From Bufo bufo (lineage: Eukaryota; Chordata; Amphibia; Anura; Bufonidae): a stretch of DNA of 64,000 nucleotides. A program made the position numbers and the translations under genes. Positions 1 to 11,650 of this stretch are shown one piece after another (position 1 is the stretch's first letter; every line of letters starts with the position of its first letter). Under the pieces are notes generated by a model. That model saw only the letters and a program-made list of their open reading frames with translations, was not told the origin of the DNA and made no database searches. The DNA lies in assembly GCF_905171765.1 (NCBI RefSeq), contig NC_053397.1, positions 109,633,295 to 109,697,294 of the forward strand, given 5' to 3'.

Positions 1-888
1 AAGGGTGTAAAACACTGTTAGTACCTTGATGCATGAATGGATACTCAGGATTATTGCATTGGAATAATAAATATTTATAATGACTATAAAAAGGCATATA
101 TACAGAGTAGGGGACCATATACGGAGGGGAAGGAAGCACTATTGGGTGAGGGGGGTGATAGAAACAAAGAATAGGTGGGCTAGATAATCGAGAGATATAA
201 TAACATTGCATACAGGGGAATAGACATAGAAACAGTATAAACAGTATAAAGAAAGTATCCAGTATCCTATATGATGTGCCTAGAGCAAGGCTAAATGTAT
301 CCGCTGTAGTCATGGAGGCTTACATAGGTGTTGCCGTAGTGCTGGTATAACAAAAATCTGCCAGTGAAGCCTTACCTGTGGCTTGGATGTGCAGGGTCTG
401 CTCTGGGAGTCTATGTCCGTACACTAATGCGGCCCTTATATGCTGGTGTAGAGTGTACCGTCTCCCATGTGGTGGCGCCTACGTCTGACGTCAACAAGCC
501 ATCCAAGCCACAGGTAAGGCTCCACTGGCAGATTTTTGTTATACCAGCACTACGGCAACACCTATGTAAGCCTCCATGACTACAGCGGATACATTTAGCC
601 TTGCTCTAGGCACATCATATAGGATACTGGATACTTTCTTTATACTGTTTATACTGTTTCTATGTCTATTCCCCTGTATGCAATGTTATTGTATCTCTCG
701 ATTATCTAGCCCACCTATTCTTTGTTTCTATCACCCCCCTCACCCAATAGTGCTTCCTTCCCCTCCGTATATGGTCCCCTACTCTGTATATATGCCTTTT
801 TATAGTCATTATAAATATTTATTATTCCAATGCAATAATCCTGAGTATCCATTCATGCATCAAGGTACTAACAGTGTTTTACACCCTT
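1..888. repeat. Large near-perfect inverted repeat (foldback)
   Basis: Positions 1-389 are the reverse complement of 500-888, with a spacer of about 110 bases. Base 1 pairs with base 888, and 361-389 pairs with 500-528 with one mismatch. The left arm starts at the window edge, so the repeat may extend outside. Short open frames inside are by-products of the palindrome. It directly precedes a PLE-like tail, as other foldbacks in this window also adjoin hammerhead-like motifs. The family is not recognised. Confidence 0.9.
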
Positions 889-1376
889 GCAATGTACAAG
901 TGTATATATAATTGCCCTTTTTCTAGTTCCTTTTTCAGTTTTTTGGTTTTTGCGATCGCTATTTTCCCTTTTTCTTCCCTTCCATCCTGGACCTCTGAGC
1001 AGAAGCTGTTAGCAGACTCAGACTTTTAAATTATAGGATAAGACATCTTACACTGATATGCATTGTTCAACTTATTCATGAATCTCTAGTGCTGCATCAT
1101 TGTTCCGTCCACAATATTTATTTCTCTACTATGTATTTTTTACAGATCCCTTGAAAAAGGTCGACACCGACCGAAACGTTGGGGTTGTATTGCTTTACTA
1201 AAAAATAGTGCGTATATAATTGCTCTGGATGGAACATTGAATTGATGTACAAAACAACTATGAATTAAAAATGAATAACTAATGAAAACGTAATTGGTGT
1301 GCCGTGGATTTTTCAAGTGAATCCATTGACGTCTGTCCTCTACGAGCACCCACCGTCTAGGGTGTGCAGATCTCAA
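889..1376 (+). mobile_element. PLE-like 3' tail, decayed
   Basis: This is AT-rich sequence with a degenerate hammerhead-like core at 1145-1187. Assignment to Penelope-like elements is inference from that motif, and no coding sequence of the element is visible here. It is bounded by the foldback on the left and the palindromic array on the right. Short open frames in it have no recognisable domain. Confidence 0.45.
1145..1187 (+). ncRNA. Degenerate hammerhead-like ribozyme motif
   Basis: The stem II candidate is GGTCG (1159-1163) with CGACC (1168-1172), followed at once by GAAAC (1173-1177). The upstream box reads TTGAAAA where the hammerhead consensus has CTGANGA, so two core positions are changed. 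A short C run upstream (1148-1150) can pair with the G run at 1181-1184 as a rudimentary stem I. It is probably inactive. It is listed because the same layout recurs at 4485, 24858 and 39066. Confidence 0.45.
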
Positions 1377-2150
1377 ATATTTCCCATATAGACTCCCTGA
1401 TCACCCCCCTGTCATTGATCACCCCCTTGTAAGGCTCCATTCAGACGTCCGTATGTTTTTTACGGATCCACGGATACATACACATACGGACGTCTGAATG
1501 GAGCCTTACAGGGGGGTGATCAATGACAGGGGAGTGATAGCCCCATATAGACTCCCTGATCACCCCCCTGTCATTGATCACCCCCTTGTAAGGCTCCATT
1601 CAGACGTCTGTATGTTTTTTACGGATCCACGGATACATGGATTGGATCCGCAAAACACATACAGACGTCTGAAAGGAGCCTTACAGGGGGGTGATCACCT
1701 CATATAGACTCCCTGATCACCCCCCTGTCATTGATCACCCCCCTGTAAGGCTCCATTCAGACGTCCGTATGTTTTTTACAGATCCACGGATACATGGATC
1801 GGATCCGCAAAACACATACGGACGTCTGAATGGAGCCTTACAGGGGGGTGATCAATGACAGGGGGGGTGATCACCCCATATAGACTCCCTGATCACCCCC
1901 CTGTCATTGATCACCCCCCTGTCATTGATCACCCCCCTGTGAGGCTCCATTCAGACGTCCGTATGTGTTTTGCGGATCCGATCCATGTATCCGTGGATCT
2001 GTAAAAAACATACGGACGTCTGAATGGAGCCTTACAGGGGGGTGATCAATGACAGGGGGGTGATCACCCCATATAGACTCCCTGATCACCCCCCTGTCAT
2101 TGATCACCCCCCTGTCATTGATCACCCCCCTGTAAGGCTCCATTCAGACA
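1377..2150. repeat. Tandem array of palindromic units, copy 1
   Basis: About four units of roughly 160-190 bases start with ATATAGACTCCCTGATCACC. Each contains a hairpin with arms GGCTCCATTCAGACGTCCGT around a core with ACGGATCC motifs. The arms are flanked by TAA on the left and TTA on the right, like a small Harbinger-type MITE. In the fourth unit (about 1955-2015) the core is inverted relative to the others. A partial fifth unit ends at about 2150. The same array and the same following sequence recur at 32940-33590. Confidence 0.9.
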
Positions 2151-3335
2151 TTTTTTTTGGCCCAAGTTAGCGGAAATTTTTTATTTATTTTTTTCTTACA
2201 AAGTCTCATATTCCACTAACTTGTGTCAAAAAATAAAATCTCACATGAACTCACCATACCCCTCACGGAATCCAAATGCGTAAAAAAATTTTGACATTTA
2301 TATTCCAGACTTATCTTGGCAAAAGACAACTTTTCCCATTTTTTTTTTATACAAAATTGGCATTTGACCAAGATATTTCTCTCACCCAGCATGGGTATAT
2401 GTAAAATGACATCCCAAAACACATTGCCCAACTTCTCCTGAGTACGGCAATACCAGATGTGTGACACTTTTTTGCAGCCTAGGTGGGCAAAGGGGCCCAC
2501 ATTCCAAAGAGCACCTTTCGGATTTCACCGGCCATTTTTTACACATTTCAAACTACTTTGCACGCATTTGGGCCCCTAAAATGCCAGGGCAGTATAACTA
2601 CCCCACAAGTGACCACATTTTGGAAAGAAGACACCCCAAGGTATTTCGTGTTGGGCATAGTGAGTTCATGGAATTTTTTATTTTTTGTCACAAATTAGTG
2701 GAATATGAGACTTTGAAAGAAAAAAAAAAATCATCATTTTCCGCTAACTTGTGACAAAAAATAATAAAGTTCTATGAACTCACTATGCCCATCAGCGAAT
2801 ACCTTAGGGTGTCTACTTTCCCAAATGGGGTCATTTGTGGGGTGTTTGTACTGTCTGGCCATTGTAGAACCTCAGGAAACATGACAGGTGCTCAGAAAGT
2901 CAGAGCTGCTTCAAAAAGCGGAAATTCACATTTTTGTACCATAGTTTGTAAACGCTATAACTTTTACCCAAACCATTTTTTTTTTTTTACCCAAACATTT
3001 TTTTTTTATCAAAGACACGTAGAACAATAAATTTTGAGAAAAATTTATATATGGATGTCGTTTTCTTTGCAAAATTTTACAACTGAAAGTGAAAAATGTC
3101 ATTTTTTTGCTAATAAATCGTTACATTTCGATTAATAACAAAAAAAGTAAAAATGTCAGCAGCAATGAAATACCACCAAATGAAAGCTCTATTAGTGAGA
3201 AGAAAAGGAGGCAAAATTCATTTGGGTGGTAAGTTGCATGACCGAGCAATAAACGGTGAAAGTAGTGTAGTGCAGAAGTGTAAAAAGTGGCCTGGTCATT
3301 AAGGGTGTTTAAGCTAGGGGGGCTAAAGTGGTTAA
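2146..3335. repeat. Dispersed repeat body, copy 1
   Basis: This sequence is homologous to 33590-35148 and follows the same palindromic array in both places, so array and body belong to one repeat family. It ends with AAGTGGTTAA in both copies, which suggests a TTAA target as used by piggyBac and Kolobok elements. No transposase is seen, so this is a non-autonomous DNA element or a piece of one. Long T and A runs and small open frames here are not genes. Confidence 0.75.
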
Positions 3336-4484
3336 TATAGTGTATAATGCAATAAAATAATAATAAAATACAACACTAAAATATATAAAATACTAAAACA
3401 CACTATAAAACTTGCTGGGAATAAGGTGCAAATAAAGATTTGCGTCGCAACAAATTAACCTGTTGATGTCCTTGTTAATACATCTGATGTCAATGCTAAA
3501 TTGCTGGCACCTGTATGCTTTGATGTAACGTTACATCCAAAAAATCGCAAGTGGAGATAATATTGCACTATGTTAGTATTATGTCCATGGTTGCTTCCTG
3601 AGCACCCGCCTCACCTGTTGGTAAGAGATCTTCACACTGGCTGGTGTGCGCTCAGGTGTATGTTTTCCGGGTAAATAGTTACCTATGTTGCTGGCAACCT
3701 TTACGTTTAAATATAACGTTGCATCCAAAAAGTCACAAGTGATTTTGTTACCGCACTATATGCTGATGATATATGGTCTTCACACTGGTTGGTGTGCGCT
3801 CCGGTGTATGTTCTCAGGGCGGGTTAGTACCTGTGTTCCGGTGAAACTTTCTTGCAATTACCTTCATTACCTCTCTGTCTCGCTCTGTCTTCGGTTTCCT
3901 GTGAGGTAGGGGTGGGCGCCTACTTTTGACGGAAGACCGCAGTGTGGATATTAAGATGACACTGAGGTCCCTTTGGAGGCAGGCCTCCATCCCATAACAC
4001 CTGCAGCATCCCGGGTATCGATTGTTCACCAAATGTTTATCAAACCAATTACAAGTTTATATCCAAAATTATGTCTTTTTATGTATTTTAAACAATTATA
4101 TTATGGATATTGTAAGAATGAAATTATTTTTAACTATTTTGGTGCATCAGAATGAATTATATGTCCAATTTAATAGCCTAGGTAACAAAAACGCATCTGC
4201 CGAAAAAAACACATCGAAAAAACGCATCCAAAATTGAACATCTGATACATGAGAAAGAATCATTAGTTTGATTCAGCAGCTTTGGTGATAAAAACGCATC
4301 CGCTAAAAAAATCGCATGTCTTTAAATATCCGCACTAAAACCGAATTTGCCTCCTTTTTTTGAAATCCATTATTCCAGGATTTACCTAAGACCGATTGGC
4401 TTTCCTTGGGATCTGTTTTCCAGAACTTACTGACCACTTAGTAGAGTATAAATAGTGGGATCTGACTGAGCATAGAAAGTATAA

Positions 4485-4527
4485 CCACTGAGGAAGAGGT
4501 CAGCAAGACCTCGAAACGCGTCTGGGG
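4485..4527 (+). ncRNA. Hammerhead-like ribozyme motif
   Basis: The core CTGAGGA (4488-4494) fits the hammerhead box CUGANGA. An extra A follows. Stem II is GAGGTC (4496-4501) with GACCTC (4507-4512) and a five-base loop. GAAA is at 4513-4516, followed by CGCGTC, which can form a minimal stem III ending in a GTC cleavage triplet. CCA (4485-4487) can pair with TGG (4523-4525) as stem I. This is the open type-I layout known from Penelope-like retroelements. The extra A before stem II departs from the textbook core, so activity is unproven. Confidence 0.65.
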
Positions 4528-4599
4528 CTGGATACCGATGCTCTGAAAGATTCCACAAACAATTGAAGCATGGCCATTCGACTTTAACTCTACGATTAT

Positions 4600-5394
4600 T
4601 TAAAGGGACACTGACAGGCCCAAAAAGCATATTTAGGTATATATATATGACAGTACAGGTCTTATAAAGTGTATTAGAATCATCTAAGTATACCTCCTGT
4701 CCACCTTATGAATACAGTAAACTGAAGTTTTATAACCTGCTTGAATCGTGTTCAATCTGCCCAAAGGGCGGCGTTTCATCACCACTTGCGCCCAGCCAGC
4801 CTAGCCCCAACTGCCGTTTGAAGCGCCGCCCAGCTCATCAATATTCACTTTGCTGGACAGCTACTAGTGTCCCCGACGCAAGATCCGGCGCATGCCCAAT
4901 ACAATACTATGGGCATCGGCCTTCGGCTCATCTTCAGCTCATGCGCCCAGCACCCTCACTGGCCGGGATCGCATCGCGCCTGCGCACAGTCTGATTCTCA
5001 GAGGCCGATGCAGCCTCTGCTTTATGCGAATGCGCCGGGCACAGTTCATAGAAGCGCTTCAGAGCGCTGCTCTGTTACATCTCAAAAGGGGTTAATTAGT
5101 GCGCAGGCGCGATATGATTAGTGCAGATTAGTGCGCCGCCCAGCGAAGTGAATATTGATGAGCTGGGCGGCGCTTCAAACAGCAGTTGGGGCGAGGCTGG
5201 CTGGGCGCAAGTTAAGATGAAACGCCGCCCCTTGGGCAAATTGAACACGATTCAAGCAGGTTATAAAACTTCAGTTTACTGTATTTATAAGGTGGACAGG
5301 GGGGATACTTAGATGATTCTAATACACTTGATAAGACCTGTACTGTCATATATATACCTAAATATGCTTTTTGGGCCTGTCAGTGTCCCTTTAA
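4600..5394. mobile_element. T2/Kolobok-type MITE
   Basis: It begins TTAAAGGGACACTGACAGG and ends with the reverse complement, with TTAA at 4600-4603 and 5391-5394. This fits the TTAAAGGRR termini and TTAA target of the Xenopus T2 family. The arms are long (about 250 bases, for example GCGGCGCTTCAAAC near 5170 against its complement near 4825). The centre is GC-rich. There is no coding capacity, so it depends on a transposase elsewhere. Confidence 0.85.
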
Positions 5395-5396
5395 GG

Positions 5397-6442
5397 CAGT
5401 GGTTCTCAACCTTTCTAAAGCCGTGACCCCTTAATACAGTTCCTCATGTTGTGGTGACCCCCAACCATTAAATTTTTTCCTTGCTACGTCATAACTAATT
5501 TTGCTACTGTTATGATGACCCACCAAAAACACGCACAGACACCAATACACCAAATGTTAATTCAAATACACAAGTATTCATTCATAACCACGGAACTTTA
5601 GCATAAATACAAAATATTTGTAAACCAAATAAATAACTTTAAAATAAATAATAAACAACAAATACCCCCTAAAAAATAAATCAGTGGTGCGCACAGTACC
5701 CCTCAAATAAATAACTCAGTGGTGCTCACAGTACCCCCCCCCCAAAAAAAAATAGAAAAAAATCAGTGGTGCTCAGGGTACCCCTCAAATAAATAAATCA
5801 GTGGTGCTTCAAGTTCCCCCCAAATAAATAAATCAGAAGTGCTCAGGGTCCCCCAAATAAATAAATCAGCGGGGCTTCAGGTCTCCCCCAAATAAATAAA
5901 TCAGCGGTGCTCAGGGTACCCCCAAATAAATAAATCAGTGGTGCATCAGGTTTCCCCCAAATAAATAAATCAATGGTGCTCAGGGTCCCCCAAATAAATA
6001 AATCAGCGGTGCTTCAGGTCCCCGTCCTCCCCAAATAAATAAATCAATGGTGCTCAGGGTCCCCCAAATAAATAAATCAGAAGTGCTCAGGGTCCCCCAA
6101 ATAAATAAATCAGCGGTGCTTCATGTCCCCCCAAATAAATTAAGCCTTGCTCAGCCAAATAATTAAAATAAAATTAGCCAGGCTCAGCCAGGCTCAATTA
6201 AATCATTGGTGGCAGTGGTGCTCAGCGGCGGTGTCATTAACGAAAAAACTCGGACCTCAGCAGACAGGTGGACCGACTTACCCGTGCAGACGTCAGGCTC
6301 CTTCAAGCACAGGCAGTGATAGGACATCACTTCCTGTGCGCGAGGATAAGGGGCCGCTGCCGTTGTGCGGGCGACCCCCAATAGGAAGCCTCAGGCGACC
6401 CCCCCGGAAAGGGCCGATCGACCCCCAGGTTGAGAACCGCTG
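5397..6442. mobile_element. Non-autonomous hAT element with internal minisatellite
   Basis: It starts CAGTGGTTCTCAACC and ends GGTTGAGAACCGCTG. It is flanked by a perfect 8-bp target duplication CTTTAAGG (5389-5396 and 6443-6450), diagnostic of the hAT superfamily. The termini resemble Charlie-type hATs. It landed at the right end of the T2 MITE, so it is younger than that element. Open frames inside come from the minisatellite and adjoining sequence. Confidence 0.92.
5670..6150. repeat. Minisatellite inside hAT element
   Basis: Roughly a dozen imperfect units of 30-37 bases share AAATAAATAAATCAGNGGTGCT followed by a C-rich stretch. Unit length varies because of the C run and an extra TTC in some copies. 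Confidence 0.9.
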
Positions 6443-7126
6443 CTTTAAGGAGACGATCTTTCAACAATTTGAAAAGCAAAGGCAAGGAGTGACCTGAATC
6501 GGTGAACCTGTACTCTAACTCTCGCGAGAACTGTGTACAGAGCGAGACAGAGGGGCAGTGAAGGTAATTGCAAGAAATTCACCGGAACACAGGTACTAAC
6601 CCGCCCTGAGAACATACACCGGAGCGCACACCAACCAGTGTGAAGACCATATATCATCAGGTGGGGTGAGTGCTCAGTGAGCAAGCACTTATCCGCATAT
6701 AGTGCAGTTACAAAATCACTTCTGACTTTTTGGATGCAACGTTATATTTAAACGTAAAGGTTGCCAGCAACATAGGTAACTATTTACCCGGAAAACATAC
6801 ACCTGAGCGCACACCAGCCAGTGTGAAGATCTCTTACCAACAGGTGAGGCGGGTGCTCAGGAAGCAACCATGGACATAATACTAACATAGTGCAATATTA
6901 TCTCCACTTGCGATTTTTTGGATGTAACGTTACATCAAAGCATACAGGTGCCAGCAATTTAGCATTGACATCAGATGTATTAACAAGGACATCAACAGGT
7001 TAATTTGTTGCGACGCAAATCTTTATTTGCACCTTATTCCCAGCAAGTTTTATAGTGTGTTTTAGTATTTTATATATTTTAGTGTTGTATTTTATTATTA
7101 TTTTATTGCATTATACCCTATATTAA

Positions 7127-7481
7127 ACATTGTGCCTGCTCCATGCTGGTTTGAGTGCTTACCTAATAAGATAAATTTGTTCAGTGTATATGTATTGAAT
7201 AGGGTGATTCAATCTCAGGTTTAAGCACCTATTCATAGCTATAGGGAGGTGAGCCACCCTATCAACTTTTTTCCACATTCTCTCTTTAGTCTCCCTGCCA
7301 TCTCTCCAATATTTTTTTTTAAAACTGTTTTCAGCAACACTGTACCTAGCGCATGAGCGCTTGCCACGTCTCTCCCTATGCTCAGCTCACAGGCGGATAT
7401 CACGCAGAATGAGGGTTTTATAGTGCTGTGACATCACAGGGGATGGCTATCTGTGGATTGGCTGGCTGCACAGCATTATGA
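7127..7481. other. No recognised feature
   Basis: About 350 bases lie between the foldback and the LINE. I see no open frame, no repeat shared with the rest of the window and no clear element end. Confidence 0.5.
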
Positions 7482-8519
7482 GTGATCATGCATTCTCCAG
7501 CTTCTTATTTTCACTTTTTTTTCTCCAATGTATTCACTGAGGAAAATAAATTGTCAGATGACATGCAGAATGCAAAAATAAATTCCCCATTAAAAGTGTC
7601 CTGTCTGACCCAGGAAGAAGTACATCAGCGACTTAAAAAGATTAAAACAGACAAATCGCCAGGACCGGATGACATACACCCCCGTATCCTAAAGGAATTA
7701 AGTAATGTCATAGCCAGACCCTTATTTCTGATATTTGCAGACTCTATACTGACAGGGAATGTCCCACAGGATTGGCGCATGGCATATGTGGTGCCAATAT
7801 TCAAAAAGGGGCCAAAAACAGAGCCTGGAAACTATAGGCCGGTAAGTTTAACATCTGTTGTGGGTAAACTGTTTGAAGGTTTTCTGAGAGATGCTATATT
7901 AGAGCATCTCAACGGAAATAAGCAAATAACACCATATCAGCATGGCTTCGTGAGGGATCGGTCATGTCAGACTAATTTAATCAGTTTCTATGAGGAGGTA
8001 AGTTCTAGACTTGACAGCGGCGAATCAATGGATGTCGTATATCTAGACTTCTCCAAAGCATTTGACACTGTACCACATAAAAGGTTAGTATATAAAATGA
8101 GAATGCTCGGACTGGGAGAAAACATCTGTATGTGGGTAAGTAACTGGCTGAGTGATAGAAAACAGAGGGTGGTTATTAACGGTGCACACTCAGATTGGGT
8201 CACTGTTACTAGTGGAGTACCTCAGGGGTCAGTATTGGGCCCTATTCTCTTCAATATATTTATTAATGATCTTGTAGAAGGCTTGCATAGTAAAGTATCA
8301 ATTTTCGCAGATGACACTAAACTGTGTAAAGTAATTTACACTGATGAGGACAGTATACTACTACAGAGGGATCTGGATAGATTGGAGGCTTGGGCAGATA
8401 AGTGGCAGATGAGGTTTAACACTGATAAATGTAAAGTTATGCACATGGGAAGGAAAAATGCAAGTCACCCGTACATACTAAATGGTAAAACAGTAACACT
8501 GACATGGAAAAGGATCTAG
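7482..8519 (+). pseudogene. CR1-clade LINE reverse transcriptase, 5'-truncated
   Basis: This is the RT part of the non-LTR retrotransposon ORF2 protein, which copies element RNA at a nicked target. Visible motifs are KSPGPDDIHP (early RT), NYRPVSLTSV, the first catalytic Asp in VVYLDFSKAFDTVPH, SGVPQGSVLGPILF, and the catalytic FADDTKL. The apurinic-endonuclease domain expected upstream is absent, which fits 5' truncation. The frame ends at 8519. The rest of the protein continues in another frame from 8504, which marks a small indel near 8500. The initial residues up to about 7500 may lie outside the element. Confidence 0.92.
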
Positions 8520-9121
8520 GAATTTTAATAAACAGCAAACTAAGCAGCAAAAAACAGTGTCAGGCAGCTGCTGCCAAGGCCAACAAGATAATGGGTTGCA
8601 TCAGAAGGGGCATAGATTCCCATGATATGAACATAGTCCTACCACTTTACAAATCGCTAGTCAGACCACACATGGAGTACTGTGTACAGTTCTGGGCTCC
8701 TGTAAACAAGGCAGACATAGCAGAGCTGGAGAGGGTTCAGAGGAGGGCAACTAAAGTAATAACTGGAATGGGGCAACTACAGTACCCTCAAAGATTATCA
8801 AAATTAGGGTTATTCACTTTAGAAAAAAGACGACTGAGGGGAGATCTAATTAATATGTATAACTATATCAGTGGTCAGTACAGAGATCTCTCTCATCAGC
8901 TATTTATCCCCAGGACTGTGACTGTGACGAGGGGACATCCTCTGCATCTGGAGGAAAGAAGGTTTGTACACAAACATAGAAGAGGATTCTTTACGGTAAG
9001 AGCAGTGAGACTATGGAACTCTCTGCCTGAGGAGGTGGTGATGGTGAGTACAATAAAGGAATTCAAGAGGGGCCTGGACGTATTTCTGGAGCTTAATAAT
9101 ATTACAGGCTATAGCTACTAG
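8504..9121 (+). pseudogene. CR1-clade LINE ORF2 C-terminal part
   Basis: This is the continuation of the RT protein after a frameshift. It starts at MEKDLGILI and carries the thumb and C-terminal region typical of CR1/L2-type LINEs, with ELERVQRRATKVI, KRRLRGDLINMY and RAVRLWNSLPEEVV. It ends at a natural stop just before the 3' untranslated region. The overlap with the upstream frame is only 16 bases and is a product of the indel, so the two parts were once one reading frame. Confidence 0.92.
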
Positions 9122-9310
9122 AGAGGGGTCGTTGATCCAGGGAGTTATTCTGATTGCATGATTGGAGTCAGGAAGGAATTTTTGAAGTGGAGAAAATTGG
9201 CTTCTACCTCACAGGGTTTTTTGCCTTCCTCTGGATCAACTTGCAGGATAACAGGCCGAACTGGATGGACAAATGTCTTTTTTCGGCCTTATGTACTATG
9301 TTACTATGTT
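9122..9310 (+). mobile_element. CR1 LINE 3' untranslated region
   Basis: It contains the conserved tail sequence TTTTTTGCCTTCCTCTGGATC and ends in a short tandem repeat of TACTATGT type, as expected for CR1-like elements that prime on a short 3' microsatellite. A related tail without any coding part is present at 52450-52565. Confidence 0.85.
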
Positions 9311-9455
9311 ACTTTGCAACACATATAGCTGCCATTTTAGGAAAAACTGATTTGTTACCACGAAGTGCACGGAAATTCAGATTCATTGCAAATCAAAGTT
9401 TTCCTAAACTTCAGACTGAATTCCGCTTTGAATGCTTTGCTTCGCTCAATACTAA
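9311..9455. mobile_element. hAT terminal fragment
   Basis: The stretch ending TTGCTTCGCTCAATACTAAT is the reverse complement of a GAGCGAA-type hAT end like those at 19133 and 29863. The internal part ACCACGAAGTGCACGGAAATTC is typical subterminal sequence of such elements. Only one end is visible. Confidence 0.5.
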
Positions 9456-10432
9456 TCCTTATCATAACCATTGGACATCAGGAGAAAAATAAACAGAATG
9501 TTTGGAATGTAGTGTGTAACAGCACACAATTTCCTACGCAACTCAAATACGAAGAAGATAACAGTAATTCCACAAGGATTACTAAATGTGTCCTATGGAA
9601 AGAATTACATCTGATCTAGAGGAATTGGAAGAGTTCTATTTTCAGGGGCTGGATTCCTGTTTCATTGTGTTCCTTGTTCTTTCTCTTGAAATCAGTTATG
9701 AGATCATACGTTTTTAATGTTGCTGATACATGCAAAATAAATTCCTGTGAGTTCTCATTGAATTGCTGCAAAGAAGCCCGAGGGCATGCTCTTACCAGTT
9801 ATCATTGCAACAAAAGTGTAAAAAAAAAAAAAAAGATTCAACAATTACAACAGCTTACACAACTATGCATTTCTATCTTTATTAAAAGTAATTATACTAA
9901 AACAAACAAAGATAGGCCTTTAACTGTACCCCAGCTACAGAACAATTGTCTTCAAGCAGTATGGAGTGATTCCAGACATTCAAGGCCTGAATTCCTTTAC
10001 GTTTACCTTGCAATTACAGCTTGTACTTTTTTTTTTTTCTATCTTGCTTATCAGTTTATATGTCAACCGATGACAGCTTTTTATCAATAAGAAGTAAGAA
10101 TTGTTTAATTTTTCACATTTTCATGAACATGAAACTGACTTTTTTTAAGGACATAATAGAAACCACTTATAAAAAAAACATTTGAGAAACTATATCCCTC
10201 AAATTATTTAAAACTAATTTCACAAATTTTGTTAGCCCTTTAGGTGCTCCAGCAAAACATAGCCTGATTTTGCAGTTTACAGAATCTGATCATGAACTGC
10301 TGCATAAGCACACAGCAGGGCTCAGAAAGGAAGGAGCACCATATGGTTTCTGGAGGGCAGATTTTACAGAAATGGTTTTCCGGTGCCATTTGTTATGTTT
10401 GAAGAGACCTTGAGGTACCCTTTAGCTATAAG
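9456..10432. other. AT-rich stretch without recognised gene
   Basis: It contains homopolymer runs (A run near 9827, T run near 10028) and short open frames without domain similarity that I can recognise. It may be unique genomic sequence. The Gypsy element at 10438 is inserted at its right edge. Confidence 0.5.
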
Positions 10433-10437
10433 ACATA

Positions 10438-11339
10438 TGCAGCGTACTCAAGTTGTGTGTAGTAGGTGTTTCTGGGTGATGTAGTGCAATAGACACTAAC
10501 CTGGTACAGCTGACTCTCTGCAAGGGCAGGTATAGGTAAAGATAGTTCGTGACGCCAGTGCCAAGTAAACGGTGGCACGCCGTTTGCGGATACAGGAATA
10601 AATCGAGGAAACGTGGTCTTGAAACAGAACTCCAACTTTAGTAGTTTTGCAAGCAGAGACAATATTAGAAATGCAGTTCCTAAGCATACAGTCGATTTTG
10701 CAATTCGGTCGATGCAGGCAATTCAGTTAAAGCAGGGTAATTACAGAGTGTTGAACACAGGACTTGCAGCACAGGAGCTTGCACTCTAATTCTGTCTGAT
10801 CCTGGAATACAGCAATTCTTCACCAAGGCCCATTAACCTAATTCTGGCTTTATATCCTTGGCTATGGCTTTTATAAGTACCTCCTCTGTCTTTCTGAGTA
10901 CCTCTGGCTTTCCTGATCTTTGCCTCTGTCTCTCTCAGCTTCTGGACACTTCCTCAGGCTCTTGAGCTAACATATTCCTGTTTCTGCATATGGGAATTCA
11001 GGAGGGAATCTTCTCCTGAACGGCAGGCTTCAGGCCTGGACTTGTCTCAGACATTGTCTAATCTCCAACTGTAGATTACAGACACTAGACTCCGTCTGCC
11101 TTGCACTTCCCTGACTGGGCCTTATATAAACTAGGGCTCCCTAGCTCCCTCTATCGACTAGAAGCTGAAATGACACCCCTAGCAGGCCTGTACATGCAAG
11201 TTCCAGTAACAGAAAAATACATACATTACTTGACATTTTATAAAACTGACATATAACAACTTCCCCATAATCAGGAGGGACGACAGCACACCAAGTGACA
11301 CTTTGGTAGTGACGGGTATTACAGTTCCCGTACACTACA
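10438..11339 (-). repeat. 3' LTR of the minus-strand Gypsy element
   Basis: This is a direct copy of 17458-18359 at an offset of 7020 bases, with no difference that I can see. In element orientation it starts TGTAGTGTACGGG and ends ACGCTGCA. A TATATAA stretch on the minus strand near 11130 is a possible promoter box. Confidence 0.95.
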
Positions 11340-11650
11340 TACCCCACTGCTTTAAGCTGAGTACGACCTCGTACTCCATCATGGGTCGCCCAACTGGAAT
11401 CTTTACCTGAAATAGAAATTAGAGACATGCAGGCATACATACATGTAATTCATCTGCATTTACATTTACATCAGGTCCAATTGGCAAATGTGAAGGGTAG
11501 TGACAAGGGGCGTCGTTCTCTTCTCTCAGGATAATGAATGGAACGGGGGCGCTGACCTGGCACAGCGTAACATTATAACCAGGATAGTCCATGACAATGA
11601 ATAAGTCCATGATAGAACAGCACAATAGATAAAACAGTATAACAACGGAA
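11340..11650 (-). other. Gypsy 3' untranslated region and polypurine tract
   Basis: The 310 bases between the pol stop and the 3' LTR hold no recognisable protein. The purine-rich minus-strand segment next to the LTR (about 11340-11358, GCAGTGGGGTATG) is the likely polypurine tract for plus-strand priming. Two short open frames here have no known domains. Confidence 0.5.

Larger units (their letters stand above)
3332..7126. mobile_element. 3.8-kb foldback element with TTAA at both ends
   Basis: The left arm (3332-3889) is the reverse complement of the right arm (about 6534-7126) with several indels. TTAA occurs at 3332-3335 and 7123-7126, so the structure may be a TTAA-targeting foldback. 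The left TTAA also coincides with the end of the preceding repeat. Within each arm a block of about 150 bases with ACACTGGYTGGTGTGCGCTC is tandemly duplicated. The loop contains a hammerhead-like motif (4485), a T2 MITE (4600-5394) and a hAT (5397-6442). No protein is encoded. Confidence 0.8.

Noticed and set aside
576..911. 111-residue frame in the first inverted repeat
   Set aside because: It is translated palindrome arm sequence of low complexity, without a domain or homologous frame elsewhere.
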